Shown here piece after piece: positions 43,986 to 53,522 of a stretch of 64,000 nucleotides of DNA. This DNA comes from Sphingomonas natans (GTDB lineage: Bacteria; Pseudomonadota; Alphaproteobacteria; Sphingomonadales; Sphingomonadaceae). The notes under the pieces are model-generated. The model saw nothing but the letters and a program-made list of their open reading frames with translations. It was not told the origin of the DNA and did no database searches. The position numbers and the translations under genes were made by a program. The stretch lies in the NCBI RefSeq assembly GCF_030546695.1, contig NZ_JAUOTP010000006.1, positions 186,001-250,000 on the forward strand. Direction: 5' to 3'. Position 1 is the first letter of the stretch; every line of letters starts with the position of its first letter.

Positions 43986-45128
43986 ATGTCGATATCCATG
44001 AGCCCGTTCGCCGGCCTGCCGGGGTGGCCCGATATCGACGACGGCCGCCTGCGCGATCTCGAGGATTTCGGCTCCAATCCCGGCAAGCTGCGGGCGCGGA
44101 TCTTCACGCCCGAAGGCACCGGCAAGCGACCGCTGGTGGTCGTCCTCCACGGCTGCACCCAGACTGCCGCCGGCTACGACACCGGCGCGGGCTGGTCGGT
44201 ACTGGCCGAGGAGCAAGGCTTCCTGCTGCTGTTTCCCGAACAGCAGCGCGCCAACAATCCAAACCTCTGCTTCAACTGGTTCTCGGCAACCGATATCCAG
44301 CGCGATCAGGGCGAAGCGCTGTCCATCCGGCAGATGATCGCAACGCTCGTCCGCGAGCAGGGCGCCGATCCCGATCGCATATTCATCACCGGCCTGTCCG
44401 CAGGCGGCGCCATGGCCTCCGTCATGCTGGCGACCTATCCCGAGGTGTTTGCGGGTGGCGCGATCGTCGCCGGCCTGCCTTACGGAACGGCGAAGGGCGT
44501 GCCCCAGGCGATGGATCGGATGCGGGGTCATGGCCTGCCGGAGCCCGCGCAGCTCGACGCGCTCGTACAGGGGGCATCGGCGCATCGGGGACCCTGGCCA
44601 ACCATCTCGGTCTGGCACGGCACGAACGACATGACCGTTGCCGCCGCCAATGCGGACGCCGTCGTCGCGCAATGGCGCGCGGTTCATGGCGTCGCGGAAC
44701 AGCCCACCGCTGTCGATTCGATCGATGGTCACCGGCGCGAACTGTGGCGCGACGGGTCGCAGCGCGTGGTGATCGAGGCATATCGGATCGCCGGCATGGG
44801 GCATGGTACGCCGCTCGACACGATCGGAAGCCAGCGATGTGGCAAGGCCGGCCCGTTCATGCTGGAAGCGGGCATCTCCTCGACCCGGCATATCGCGGCG
44901 TCGTGGGGCCTGTCGGACGCCAAGCAGCCGGTGGAAGAGCCGGATGCGGCGTCACCGCAGGCCGATATCCCGCCTGCCGGGCGGCGGCCTGACAAGATCC
45001 GGCTCCCGATACCTCGGATCGTCCGCGCGGAGCGGGTTTACGATGCGGCCCCGGCCGAGGCCACTGGTGCCAAAGGGGTCAAGGAGATCATCGAGCGTGC
45101 GCTCAAAGCAGCAGGTCTGATGCGCTGA
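43986..45128 (+). CDS. PHB depolymerase-type alpha/beta-hydrolase esterase
   Basis: 380 residues. An LpqC/PHB-depolymerase-family hydrolase: oxyanion region VVVLHGCTQTAAGY at about 50-63 and nucleophile elbow GLSAGGAM (serine about 139). The histidine is probably in GMGHGTP near residue 275 and the acid in WHGTND at about 215. There is no clear signal peptide, so it may act on intracellular oligomers or other esters. An extra C-terminal tail of about 80 residues, rich in Pro and Arg (ADIPPAGRRPDKIRLPIPRI), is outside the catalytic fold. ATG 43986 is chosen because homology begins here. Confidence 0.82.
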   Translation: MSISMSPFAGLPGWPDIDDGRLRDLEDFGSNPGKLRARIFTPEGTGKRPLVVVLHGCTQTAAGYDTGAGWSVLAEEQGFLLLFPEQQRANNPNLCFNWFSATDIQRDQGEALSIRQMIATLVREQGADPDRIFITGLSAGGAMASVMLATYPEVFAGGAIVAGLPYGTAKGVPQAMDRMRGHGLPEPAQLDALVQGASAHRGPWPTISVWHGTNDMTVAAANADAVVAQWRAVHGVAEQPTAVDSIDGHRRELWRDGSQRVVIEAYRIAGMGHGTPLDTIGSQRCGKAGPFMLEAGISSTRHIAASWGLSDAKQPVEEPDAASPQADIPPAGRRPDKIRLPIPRIVRAERVYDAAPAEATGAKGVKEIIERALKAAGLMR

Positions 45129-45301
45129 GGGCATAACCTCGCGACAAAATGCAGAGGAAGACCGCGGGCGGCGCTTTAGCTGAAAATCGCGCTCCCCGGA
45201 TCGAGCTTGGCGCTATACAGGCTGCGTTCAAGCAGCTTCACTTCAGGATCCTGCGCCGAGCAGTTCGCGTTCACTCGCCTCATTCTACAGGATCGACCGA
45301 C

Positions 45302-46522
45302 TTGACACTGACTCTGGGGAGCCTGCGGCTGGTCGTCCGTTGCGGAACGATGACGGCGCTCATCCTCCTCGCCGCCTGCTCCGGCGGCGACAAGGCGAAG
45401 CAAGGCGGCAAGGGCAAGCCGACGCCGACGGTGGGCTACGTCGTCGTGCAGCCAACCAGCGTGGATATCGTGACCGAGTTGAGCGGCCGTACCAACGCGT
45501 TCGAAAGTTCGGATGTGCGTCCGCAGGTCAACGGCATCATCCGTCGGCGTCTCTTCACCGAAGGCTCGCTCGTCCAGCGCGGCCAGATCCTCTACGAGAT
45601 CGATCCGCGCCTCTATCGCGCCGCCGTCAACGAAGCGCGCGCCAACCTGCAAAGCGCGCGCGCCAATGCCGAGGCGACCAAGATCCTCGCCGATCGCTAC
45701 AAGCCGCTTGCCGACATGGAAGCGATATCGCGCCAGGATTATACCAACGCGATCGCCTCGGCGCGCCAGGCGACCGCATCCGTCGGGCAGACCTCGGCCG
45801 CGTTGGATACGGCGCAGATCAACCTGAAGTTCACGACGGTCCCCGCCCCGATCACGGGTCGGATCGGGCGCTCTCTGTTCACGGTCGGCGCGCTCGTCTC
45901 GGCGAGCCAGACCGATCCCCTCGCGCAGATCCAGCGGCTGGATCCGATGTTCGTCGACATCCAGCAGTCGGCGGCCGACATGCTGGCGCTGCGCCGCTCG
46001 CTCGGCCGCAACGGCATTGTCGCGACGCGCGCCGACGTGAAGCTCACGCTGGAGGATGGCGAGGCTTATGGTCCGTCCGGGAGCGTGGAATTTTCCGAGG
46101 CGATCGTGAATCGCGAGACGGGTACGGTCACGCTGCGCGCGCGCTTCCCAAATCCGCAAGGGCTGCTGCTGCCCGGCATGTTCGTGCGCGCGCGCTTCGC
46201 GCAGGCGATCAACAACCGCGCCTTCCTCGTCCCGCAAGCCGCCGTCGCGCGCGACGCCAAGGGCAATGCGACCCTGTTCGTCGTCGATAAGGCGAACAAG
46301 GCGGTGCAGAAGACGATCAAGGCCGATCGCACGCAGGGCGCCTATTGGGTCGTGACCAGCGGGCTCGAGGCAGGCGACCGGATCGTCACGCAGGGCCTGT
46401 CCAAGCTCGTGCCGAACCAGGCGGTCAAGCCCGTGCCCGAAACGGAAGCGCAGCGGATCGAAGCGCCGTCGAAGGACCAGCTGAGAAAGAGCGACAAGAC
46501 CAGCCCGAACAAGGCCGGCTGA
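45302..46522 (+). CDS. RND efflux periplasmic adaptor lipoprotein (MexA/AcrA-like)
   Basis: About 406 residues. A lipoprotein signal ending ALILLAAC precedes the adaptor fold: beta-barrel/lipoyl segments SGRTNAFESSDVRPQVNGII and GSLVQRGQILYEIDP, the long alpha-hairpin (about 100-165, ANLQSARANAEATKILADRY), then VPAPITGRIGRS and LFVVDKANKAV. The start is uncertain: TTG 45302 has AGGA nine bases ahead and gives a normal charged signal peptide; ATG 45350 leaves only nine residues before the lipid cysteine. It bridges the inner pump and the outer channel. The pump gene starts four bases after its stop. Confidence 0.87.
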   Translation: MTLTLGSLRLVVRCGTMTALILLAACSGGDKAKQGGKGKPTPTVGYVVVQPTSVDIVTELSGRTNAFESSDVRPQVNGIIRRRLFTEGSLVQRGQILYEIDPRLYRAAVNEARANLQSARANAEATKILADRYKPLADMEAISRQDYTNAIASARQATASVGQTSAALDTAQINLKFTTVPAPITGRIGRSLFTVGALVSASQTDPLAQIQRLDPMFVDIQQSAADMLALRRSLGRNGIVATRADVKLTLEDGEAYGPSGSVEFSEAIVNRETGTVTLRARFPNPQGLLLPGMFVRARFAQAINNRAFLVPQAAVARDAKGNATLFVVDKANKAVQKTIKADRTQGAYWVVTSGLEAGDRIVTQGLSKLVPNQAVKPVPETEAQRIEAPSKDQLRKSDKTSPNKAG

Positions 46523-46526
46523 GCGC

Positions 46527-49500
46527 ATGCTTTCGCGTATCTTCATCGACCGGCCGATCTTCGCCTGGGTGCTCGCGATCATCGTGATGCTGTGCGGCAT
46601 CGGCGCGATCATGAGCCTGCCCATCGCCCAATATCCGGACGTCGCGCCGCCGCAGGTAACAGTGCGCGCCACCTATCCGGGCGCGAACGCGCAGACGATC
46701 CAGAACAGCGTGACGCAGGTCATCGAGCAGCAGCTGACCGGGATCGACGGACTGATCTACTTCAGCTCTTCGTCCAGTTCGCGCGGATCGGTGACGATCA
46801 CCGTGACGTTCGAGAAGGGTACCGATCCCGACATCGCACAGGTGCAGGTGCAGAATCAGGTCCAGCAATCGCTGAGCCGGCTGCCGACGCAGGTCCAGCA
46901 GCAGGGCCTGGTCGTCCGCAAGTCCAATCCCGATTTCCTGCTGCTCGTCGGCGTCTATGACGAGACCGACAAGCGCACCAATCAGGACGTGTCGGACTAT
47001 CTCGTCTCGAACCTGCAGGATCAGCTCGGCCGCACCGCGGGCGTCGGCGACACCAACGTGTTCGGCGCGCAATATGCGATGCGGATCTGGCTCAACCCCG
47101 ACAAGCTCGCCGCCGTCCAGCTGATCCCGAGCGACGTCACCACCGCGATCCAGAGCCAGAATGCCGAAGTCGCCGCCGGCGAGATTGGCGGCCAGCCGCA
47201 GCCCGACACACAGATGCTGAACGCGATCGTGACCGCGCAGACCCGGCTGCAGACGCCCGAGCAGTTCGCGAACATCATCCTCAAGACGCAACAGGACGGA
47301 TCGACCGTCAAACTGAAGGACGTCGCTCGCATCGAGCTGGGCGCCGAGAACTACAACGCGCGCAGCCGCGTCAACCGGCATCCCGGCGCGGGTATCGCCG
47401 TGCAGATGGCGCCGGGTGCGGATGCGCTGAAGACCGCCGAACTGGTCAAAGCGCAGATCGAGACCGCCGCCAAGGCGTTCCCGGCAGGCTTCAAATATGC
47501 CTATGCCAACGACACGACCAACTTCATCAAGCTCTCGATCGACGAGGTGGTGAAGACGCTGATCGAGGCGATCATCCTCGTCGTCATCGTCATGTTCGTG
47601 TTCCTGCAGAGCTGGCGCGCGACCTTGATCCCAGCGATCGCCGTGCCGGTCGTGCTGCTCGGCACGTTCGGAGTCTTCTACCTCGCGGGCTTCTCGATCA
47701 ATACGCTCACCCTGTTCGGGCTCGTGCTGGCGATCGGCCTGCTCGTCGACGATGCGATCGTAGTCGTCGAGAATGTCGAGCGGCTGATGGAGGAAAATCC
47801 GGAGCTGACCCCGCGCGAGGCGACGATCCAGTCGATGGACGAGATCAGCGTCGCGCTCATCGCGATCGCCTTGGTGCTGTCGGCGGTATTCCTGCCGATG
47901 GCCTTCTTCGGCGGATCAACGGGCGTGATCTACCGCCAATTCTCGCTGACGATGGTCTCGGCGATGATCCTGTCGGTGCTCGTCGCCCTGATCCTGAGCC
48001 CGGCTCTCACCGCAACCCTGCTGAAGCAGAAGCAGAAGGAAGGCGAGGAAGTCCGCGAGGGCTGGACCGCGCGCCACTTTCCGCGCGCGACGCACGGCGT
48101 GCGCCGCGCCGGCGACAAGTTCAACGAGGTCTTCGAGAAGGGCATCGACCGCTACACGACCGCGGTGAAGTCGGTCGTGGATCGCAAGTGGCTGTTCCTG
48201 CTGGGCTATGCGGCGACGGTCGCCCTGCTCGCTATCCTGTTCCTGCGCCTGCCGACCGGCTTCCTGCCGATCGAGGATCAGGGCCTCGCCAACGTCCAGT
48301 TCCAGCTGCCGGCCGGCGCGACCCAGGGGCGTACCTTCGCGCTCCAGAAGCAAATCGAGGATTATTATTACAAGACCGAGGGCAAGAACGTCCTGACGAT
48401 GTTCACGGTCAGCGGCGGTGGCGGTGGCGGTGGCGCAAGCGGCCAGAATACGGGCCAGGGCTTCGTCGCGCTCGCCCCTTGGGATGAGCGCAAGGGCAAG
48501 GACAATGCCGCCGACGCGATCACCGCGCGCGCCTCGGGCGCCTTCCAGGGTTTCCGCGACGCGCAGGTCTATTCGCTCGTGCCTCCCGCCGTGCGCGGCC
48601 TCGGCCAGTCCAACGGCTTCACGATGGAATTGCAAAATTCAGGCGGCCTGAGCCAGACCGACTTCGCCGCCGCGCGCGAAAAACTGCTCGCGGCCGCCCG
48701 CGCCGATCCGCAGCTCTCCTCGATCCGACTGACCGAGCTGCCCGACGTCGCCACGCTGAAGGTCGATTCCGATCCGCAGAAGCTCGCTGTGCTGGGGCTG
48801 ACACAGGCGGCGGTGAACTCCACGCTCTCCACCGCCTGGGGCGGCTCCTATGTCAACGATTTCGTCGATCGCGGCCGCGTGAAGCGCGTCTATGTGCAGG
48901 GCGATGCCCAGTTCCGCTCGGCGCCGTCCGACCTCGGCCAATGGTTTGTGCGCGGTGCGAACGGGCAGATGGCGCCCTTCTCCTCCTTCGCCAAGACGAG
49001 CTGGTCGCAGGCGCCGACTACCCTCTCCCGCTTCAACGGCATTTCCTCCTACGAGATACAGGGGACGGGCGCGGCCGGGGTGAGCTCGGGCACGGCGATG
49101 GAGCGGATCGCGGCGCTCGCGGGCGAGATCCCCGGCACGTCGGTCTCCTGGGCAGGCCTCTCCTATCAGGAGCGGCTGTCGTCGGGGCAGGCGCCCATCC
49201 TCTATGGCCTGTCGCTGCTCGTCGTTTTCCTATGCCTTGCCGCGCTTTACGAAAGCTGGAGCATCCCGGTGGCGGTGATGCTGATCATTCCGCTCGGGCT
49301 CGTCGGCGCGATCCTCGCGGTGACGTTGCGCGGGCTGATCAACGACGTTTATCTCCAGATCGGGCTGCTGACGACGATGGGGCTGGCCGCGAAGAACGCG
49401 ATCCTGATGATCGAATTCGCCGAGCAGGAAGAGAAGAAGGGCGCGCGCGTACTCGATGCCGCGCTCTCCGCCGCCAAGATCCGACTGCGGCCGATTCTGA

Positions 49501-49775
49501 TGACCTCGTTCGCGTTCATTCTCGGCGTGCTGCCCTTGGCCATCTCGACCGGCGCCGGCGCGAACAGCCGCATCGCGATCGGCACCGCGGTGATCGGCGG
49601 GATGCTGACCGCAACCCTGCTCGCGATCTTCTACATCCCGCTCTTCTTCGTGCTCGTCCGGCGCGGCACCCGCGATCTGATGGCCAAGGTGCACGGCCGG
49701 CCGACCGGCTTCCAGGGTGGCGACGATCCCAAGGACGGCAGCCCGCCTGACCGTTCGAAGCCGGAGCCCGCCTGA
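46527..49775 (+). CDS. RND inner-membrane multidrug transporter (MexB/AcrB-like)
   Basis: 1082 residues of the HAE1 family: SRIFIDRPIFAWVLAI at the N-terminus, twelve membrane helices, and the proton-relay pair in helix 4 (LVLAIGLLVDDAIVVVENVE). Periplasmic porter motifs include PDIAQVQVQNQVQ and the FAGRGQNTG region, here replaced by a longer glycine run (about 633-641) before ASGQNTGQG. It exports hydrophobic drugs and dyes using the proton gradient. It lies between the adaptor and channel genes; its stop overlaps the channel start (TGATG). Confidence 0.95.
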   Translation: MLSRIFIDRPIFAWVLAIIVMLCGIGAIMSLPIAQYPDVAPPQVTVRATYPGANAQTIQNSVTQVIEQQLTGIDGLIYFSSSSSSRGSVTITVTFEKGTDPDIAQVQVQNQVQQSLSRLPTQVQQQGLVVRKSNPDFLLLVGVYDETDKRTNQDVSDYLVSNLQDQLGRTAGVGDTNVFGAQYAMRIWLNPDKLAAVQLIPSDVTTAIQSQNAEVAAGEIGGQPQPDTQMLNAIVTAQTRLQTPEQFANIILKTQQDGSTVKLKDVARIELGAENYNARSRVNRHPGAGIAVQMAPGADALKTAELVKAQIETAAKAFPAGFKYAYANDTTNFIKLSIDEVVKTLIEAIILVVIVMFVFLQSWRATLIPAIAVPVVLLGTFGVFYLAGFSINTLTLFGLVLAIGLLVDDAIVVVENVERLMEENPELTPREATIQSMDEISVALIAIALVLSAVFLPMAFFGGSTGVIYRQFSLTMVSAMILSVLVALILSPALTATLLKQKQKEGEEVREGWTARHFPRATHGVRRAGDKFNEVFEKGIDRYTTAVKSVVDRKWLFLLGYAATVALLAILFLRLPTGFLPIEDQGLANVQFQLPAGATQGRTFALQKQIEDYYYKTEGKNVLTMFTVSGGGGGGGASGQNTGQGFVALAPWDERKGKDNAADAITARASGAFQGFRDAQVYSLVPPAVRGLGQSNGFTMELQNSGGLSQTDFAAAREKLLAAARADPQLSSIRLTELPDVATLKVDSDPQKLAVLGLTQAAVNSTLSTAWGGSYVNDFVDRGRVKRVYVQGDAQFRSAPSDLGQWFVRGANGQMAPFSSFAKTSWSQAPTTLSRFNGISSYEIQGTGAAGVSSGTAMERIAALAGEIPGTSVSWAGLSYQERLSSGQAPILYGLSLLVVFLCLAALYESWSIPVAVMLIIPLGLVGAILAVTLRGLINDVYLQIGLLTTMGLAAKNAILMIEFAEQEEKKGARVLDAALSAAKIRLRPILMTSFAFILGVLPLAISTGAGANSRIAIGTAVIGGMLTATLLAIFYIPLFFVLVRRGTRDLMAKVHGRPTGFQGGDDPKDGSPPDRSKPEPA

Positions 49776-51310
49776 TGCGCCGTCTCGCTCTGGCGCTCGC
49801 CGCCGTCTCGCTCACGAGCTGCTCGCTCGCGCCCAAATATGCGCGGCCGGACCTGCCCGTGCCCCCCTCCTGGCCCGTTGGCGACGCTTATCTGCGCCAG
49901 TCGGAGGCGTCGCTGCCGTCGATCACTTATGCGCAGGTCTTCACCGATCCGCGCCTGCAGCGGATCATCGTCGAGGCGCTCGCCAACAATCGCGACCTGC
50001 GCATCGCCGCCGCCAATATCGAGACCGCGCGCAACCAATATCGCATCCAGCGCGCCGAGCTGTTTCCGCAGATCGATGCCACCGCACGCTACGGCTATTC
50101 GGGCGGCGGCAACGGCGCGCGCAGCAGCACGGGGAGCGGCACCGGATCGACGGGCGGCACCACCACGGGCACGGGCACGACCGGGGGGACAGGCACGGGA
50201 ACCGGCACGGTCACGACGGGCAGCACGTCGAGCTCCAACAGCAGCTATTCGGCGAGCCTTGGCACGACCGCGTTCGAGATCGACCTGTTCGGGCGGATCC
50301 GATCGCTGACCACCGCGGCGCAAAATCGCTATTTCGGGACCGAGGCTGCGGCGCGCGCGACGCGCCTGACCTTGGTCGGCGACATCGCCGATGCGTGGCT
50401 GACCTATGCGGCCGACCGGAGCCTGCTCAAGATCGCGCAGGATACGGCTGCGAGTGCGCAACGCACCGTGGACCTGACCGCGGCGCGGCTGCGCGCGGGC
50501 GTCGCCCCGCGGACCGATGTCCGCCAGGCCGAACAGATATTGGAAACCGCGCGCGCCGATGTCGCGCAGCTGACGACGGCGCTGGCGCAGGACGTGAACG
50601 GGCTGCAGCTGCTCGTCGGCGCGCCGGTCGATCCCGCCTTGCTGCCGGCCTCGATCGAGAGCGCCTTCCCCACCGTTGCGGCACTGCCGGCCGGGATAGA
50701 CAGCACGATCCTGCTGCGCCGCCCGGATGTCGTCCAGTCAGAATATGAACTGCGCGCGACCAATGCCGAGATCGGCGCGGCGCGCGCCGAGCTGTTCCCG
50801 CGCGTGGCGCTGACCGGGCTGCTTGGGTTCGCGAGCAGCGCGCTGTCGTCGCTCTTTGCGGGTGGCGCCTTCAATTATTCGGTCGCGCCGTCGGCAAGCT
50901 ACCCGATTTTCCGCGCCGGCGCGGGCCTCGCCAATGTCCGCGTCTCGCAGGCGCAGCGCGATGCGGCGCTGGCGAGCTACGAGCGCGCGATCCAGACGGC
51001 GTTCCGCGAGACGGCGGATGCGCTGGCGCGGCAGGGAACGCTCGATGCACAACTCGGCGCCAACCGCCGCAACGAGGCCGCCGCGGCGGACACGTTCCGG
51101 CTGGCGGAAGCGCGCTATCGCGGCGGCATCGACCCATTCCTCGCCCGCCTCGATGCCCAACGATCGCTCTACACCGCGCAGCGCACGGTCGTTCAGACGC
51201 AATTGATCGGCGCGAGCAATCGCGTCACGCTCTACCGCGTGCTCGGCGGAGACCAGACGCTGAGCGACCGTCCGGTGGAGCGCGCTTCCTCAGCTCTCCT
51301 GAATCGCTGA
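49775..51310 (+). CDS. RND outer-membrane channel lipoprotein (OprM/NodT-like)
   Basis: 511 residues: lipoprotein signal with lipobox LTSC (about Cys18) and the OprM-like PDLPVPPSWP. The two repeats of TolC-fold helices and strands are recognisable (RIIVEALANNRDLRIAAANIE; EIDLFGRIRSL; second half LLRRPDVVQSEYELRATNAEIG). Unusual: residues about 110-160 are almost only Gly, Thr and Ser, in the loop between the first two beta strands, expected to face outside. Its 3' end overlaps the convergent Tim44-like gene by 21 bases. It is the outer channel of the adaptor-pump-channel operon. Confidence 0.9.
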   Translation: MRRLALALAAVSLTSCSLAPKYARPDLPVPPSWPVGDAYLRQSEASLPSITYAQVFTDPRLQRIIVEALANNRDLRIAAANIETARNQYRIQRAELFPQIDATARYGYSGGGNGARSSTGSGTGSTGGTTTGTGTTGGTGTGTGTVTTGSTSSSNSSYSASLGTTAFEIDLFGRIRSLTTAAQNRYFGTEAAARATRLTLVGDIADAWLTYAADRSLLKIAQDTAASAQRTVDLTAARLRAGVAPRTDVRQAEQILETARADVAQLTTALAQDVNGLQLLVGAPVDPALLPASIESAFPTVAALPAGIDSTILLRRPDVVQSEYELRATNAEIGAARAELFPRVALTGLLGFASSALSSLFAGGAFNYSVAPSASYPIFRAGAGLANVRVSQAQRDAALASYERAIQTAFRETADALARQGTLDAQLGANRRNEAAAADTFRLAEARYRGGIDPFLARLDAQRSLYTAQRTVVQTQLIGASNRVTLYRVLGGDQTLSDRPVERASSALLNR

Positions 51311-52261
51311 GACCTGCCACGGGCGACCGCCGGTCCGGATGAAGGTCCAGGCTTCGGTGGTCTCGGTGGGGCTCGCGTCCGAACCGCTCACGATCGCACC
51401 GGATGCGCGATCGCGCATGACATCGACGCTCTCGTAGCTGAGAATGATCGTCGCATAGTCGCCGCTCGCTTCGCTCCACGATTCCGAGACCTTGGCATCG
51501 AGAAGCCGGGTGCCGCTCACTTCGTTGCGGACGCCGCCAACCGCATTCTGCCCCAGTTCCTCGGAAAGGTAGGACATGACTTCCGGCGTCGTCAGCGTGC
51601 GCAGGCGGGCATAATCCTCCTTGCCGAACGCGTCCTGGAGATCGATCAGCAGCTGTTCGAACGCTTCGCGATCGCGCGGCATCAGCAGGAGATCACCCCC
51701 CTGCCCCTGCGGCTCCGAACGCTCGGGCGCCGCTCCGCCCCAGGGCCGGCCGGCGAGAGGCGCAGCGGCGCCGGATTTGTGGGGGACACGCGTCGGCACC
51801 GGCGACCCTGCGAAGCGGCGCCGGACGAACCCGACCACGAGCCAGGCGATCCCGGCCAGGATCGCAATCTGCAGCAGCGCGAGCAGCATGCCACCGCCAC
51901 CCGATCCCCAGCCGCCGCCCATGCCATTGCCGAGGAAATGCCCGATTAGGCCGCCGGCGACGAGGCCGCCGAGCATGCCCCCGCCGAACCCACCGAAACG
52001 GCCGCCTGGACGGGAGGCTTGTTGCCCGAAGCCCTGATTGGCAGCGCCTGCGGGCAAAGCCTGATTGCGCGGTGTCATCGACTGTTCGATCGGGGCCACG
52101 GGGCGCGCGCCGGGATATGCCGCGCGGGGCGCGCTGTATGTGCGTGCGCCGCGGCTGCCGAAGCTGCCACCGCGCCGCGCGTCGGCGGGAGCCGGTGCGC
52201 CGCTGCAGAGAACCAGCATGCCCAAGGCGGCGGATGCCAGGCAGATCGAACGGTAATTCAA
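51290..52261 (-). CDS. Tim44-domain membrane protein
   Basis: 323 residues from TTG 52261, chosen because AAGGAG stands seven bases ahead and the product then begins with a signal/anchor (NYRSICLASAALGMLVLCSG). A Gly/Arg/Ser-rich region (about 28-90), a glycine-rich hydrophobic segment and a transmembrane helix (LLALLQIAILAGIAWLVVGF, about 130-150) follow. The C-terminal 130 residues form a Tim44/MRPL45-like domain (EAFEQLLIDLQDAFGKEDYA, LRTLTTPEVMSYL). In bacteria this family has an unknown membrane role. Confidence 0.8.
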   Translation of the reverse strand: MNYRSICLASAALGMLVLCSGAPAPADARRGGSFGSRGARTYSAPRAAYPGARPVAPIEQSMTPRNQALPAGAANQGFGQQASRPGGRFGGFGGGMLGGLVAGGLIGHFLGNGMGGGWGSGGGGMLLALLQIAILAGIAWLVVGFVRRRFAGSPVPTRVPHKSGAAAPLAGRPWGGAAPERSEPQGQGGDLLLMPRDREAFEQLLIDLQDAFGKEDYARLRTLTTPEVMSYLSEELGQNAVGGVRNEVSGTRLLDAKVSESWSEASGDYATIILSYESVDVMRDRASGAIVSGSDASPTETTEAWTFIRTGGRPWQVSAIQES

Positions 52262-52310
52262 CGACAGTCTCCTTGGCCCACGGACAGGGAGCGTGGGCAC
52301 GCTCTTGTTC

Positions 52311-52721
52311 TCAGTTTACTGACGCCGGAAGAATGGCGCCGGCGCTCTCTTCGGCGCGGCCGCCCACGGCCATTTGGCTTGCTGCACGTGCCTGTACAGG
52401 ATCGCGCGCGCCGAAGCGATCATCGCCGGGATCGTGAGGCTTGCAGCTCACCGCGTCGCGTTGCGCCCGGGTGCTACTCGATGCCCACCGGGCGCTGATC
52501 TCGACGTCGTCCAAGATATGGCGGCCCAGCATGACGAACGCCGATCCAAGGCTTGCGCAGAGGAAGCCGAGCGCCGCGAGCGCGAAGGCTGGCCATCCGG
52601 GCGACGCGGTCAGGTGCATGTGCGCGAGCGACCGGAGCGCCCAATAGGCGATGCCGCAGAGGGCTGCTCCGCTCAGTCTGATGCCGAAGTCCGTCGTTCG
52701 TTCGTGATACCCGTTTCGCAT
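52311..52721 (-). CDS. Hypothetical membrane protein
   Basis: Not recognised. 136 residues with two hydrophobic helices: LSGAALCGIAYWALRSLAHM (about 16-35) and AFALAALGFLCASLGSAFVM (about 45-64). The C-terminal 65 residues are polar and low in structure. GAGG precedes ATG 52721, and a perfect hairpin (52722-52738) overlaps that site. Confidence 0.5.
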   Translation of the reverse strand: MRNGYHERTTDFGIRLSGAALCGIAYWALRSLAHMHLTASPGWPAFALAALGFLCASLGSAFVMLGRHILDDVEISARWASSSTRAQRDAVSCKPHDPGDDRFGARDPVQARAASQMAVGGRAEESAGAILPASVN

Positions 52722-52738
52722 GCCACACCTCGTGTGGC
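52722..52738 (-). promoter_or_regulatory. Hairpin at the ribosome binding site of the small membrane gene
   Basis: GCCACAC and GTGTGGC are perfect seven-base arms around three bases, just upstream of the ATG at 52721. As mRNA the stem would hide the GAGG ribosome binding site, so it may repress translation; it could instead be a DNA operator. Confidence 0.4.
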
Positions 52739-52835
52739 GGGGCAGTTATGGCCCTTCGCATAGTGTTTCGAGATCGATTCAGCGGTTCGGCATAGTGCCC
52801 GCATAAGCTTTCGGCGTTTGGTCGCATCCTGCTGC

Positions 52836-53522
52836 TCAGCCGTCGGCGAGCAGGCGATAGCCGACGCCGAGTTCGTTCGCGATGACGCTGCCGACCGCGC
52901 CCGGCGCCTCGATCTTCTGGCGCAGATTGCGGATCACGATGCGCAGATATTCGACGCGTGGATCCTCGTCCCCGCCCCACGCCGCCGCCAGGATGCGCTG
53001 ATGCGTTACGACCCGCCCGACATGCGCGGCGAGCACGGCGAGGACATCGTGCTCCTTGCGCGTCAGGTGCGATTCCTCGCCGTCCCGCCGCACCAATCTC
53101 TGATCGAGATCGATCTCCAGCGCGCCCTTGCGGATGATCCGCGGCGCGGTTTCGGAAACACCGCGGTGGCGCAGTGCCACCCTCAAACGGGCGAGTAATT
53201 CCTCGCCGTCGAACGGCTTCGTGACATAATCGACCGCGCCGAGATCGAGCGCCGCGACCTTCTGGTCGGTCGCATCGCGCGCCGAGATGACCAGGACGAT
53301 GACATCCTCCTGCTTGCCGATCAGCGGCACCAGCTCGAGCCCGTCCCGATCAGGCAAGCCGAGATCGAGCAGCACCGCGCTCGGATGTTCGGATGCGACC
53401 TTCGCGAGTGCCTCGCGGCCATTGGCCGCCTCGACCACCTGATAGCCGGCCCGCTCCAGCGTGTTGCGGAGCAGGCGGCGGATCGAGAGTTCGTCGTCGA
53501 CGACGAGGATCTTGGCGGCCAT
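52836..53522 (-). CDS. kdpE: Response regulator KdpE
   Basis: 228 residues, OmpR/PhoB class. Receiver domain (1-118): acidic pair in LVVDDE, the phosphorylated aspartate in LLDLGLPD at about 52, and the Lys of KPFDGEEL at about 101. The winged-helix effector (about 130-225) has LTRKEHDVL and RVEYLRIVIRNLRQKIE. It activates the kdp operon when KdpD senses low potassium. The start overlaps the kdpD stop (ATGA). It is the last gene of the operon. Confidence 0.93.
   Translation of the reverse strand: MAAKILVVDDELSIRRLLRNTLERAGYQVVEAANGREALAKVASEHPSAVLLDLGLPDRDGLELVPLIGKQEDVIVLVISARDATDQKVAALDLGAVDYVTKPFDGEELLARLRVALRHRGVSETAPRIIRKGALEIDLDQRLVRRDGEESHLTRKEHDVLAVLAAHVGRVVTHQRILAAAWGGDEDPRVEYLRIVIRNLRQKIEAPGAVGSVIANELGVGYRLLADG

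Noticed and set aside
50100-50240. Possible minisatellite or CRISPR-like repeat
   Set aside because: The repetition comes from a Gly/Thr/Ser-coding stretch within the channel gene and remains in frame; no spacer-repeat structure.
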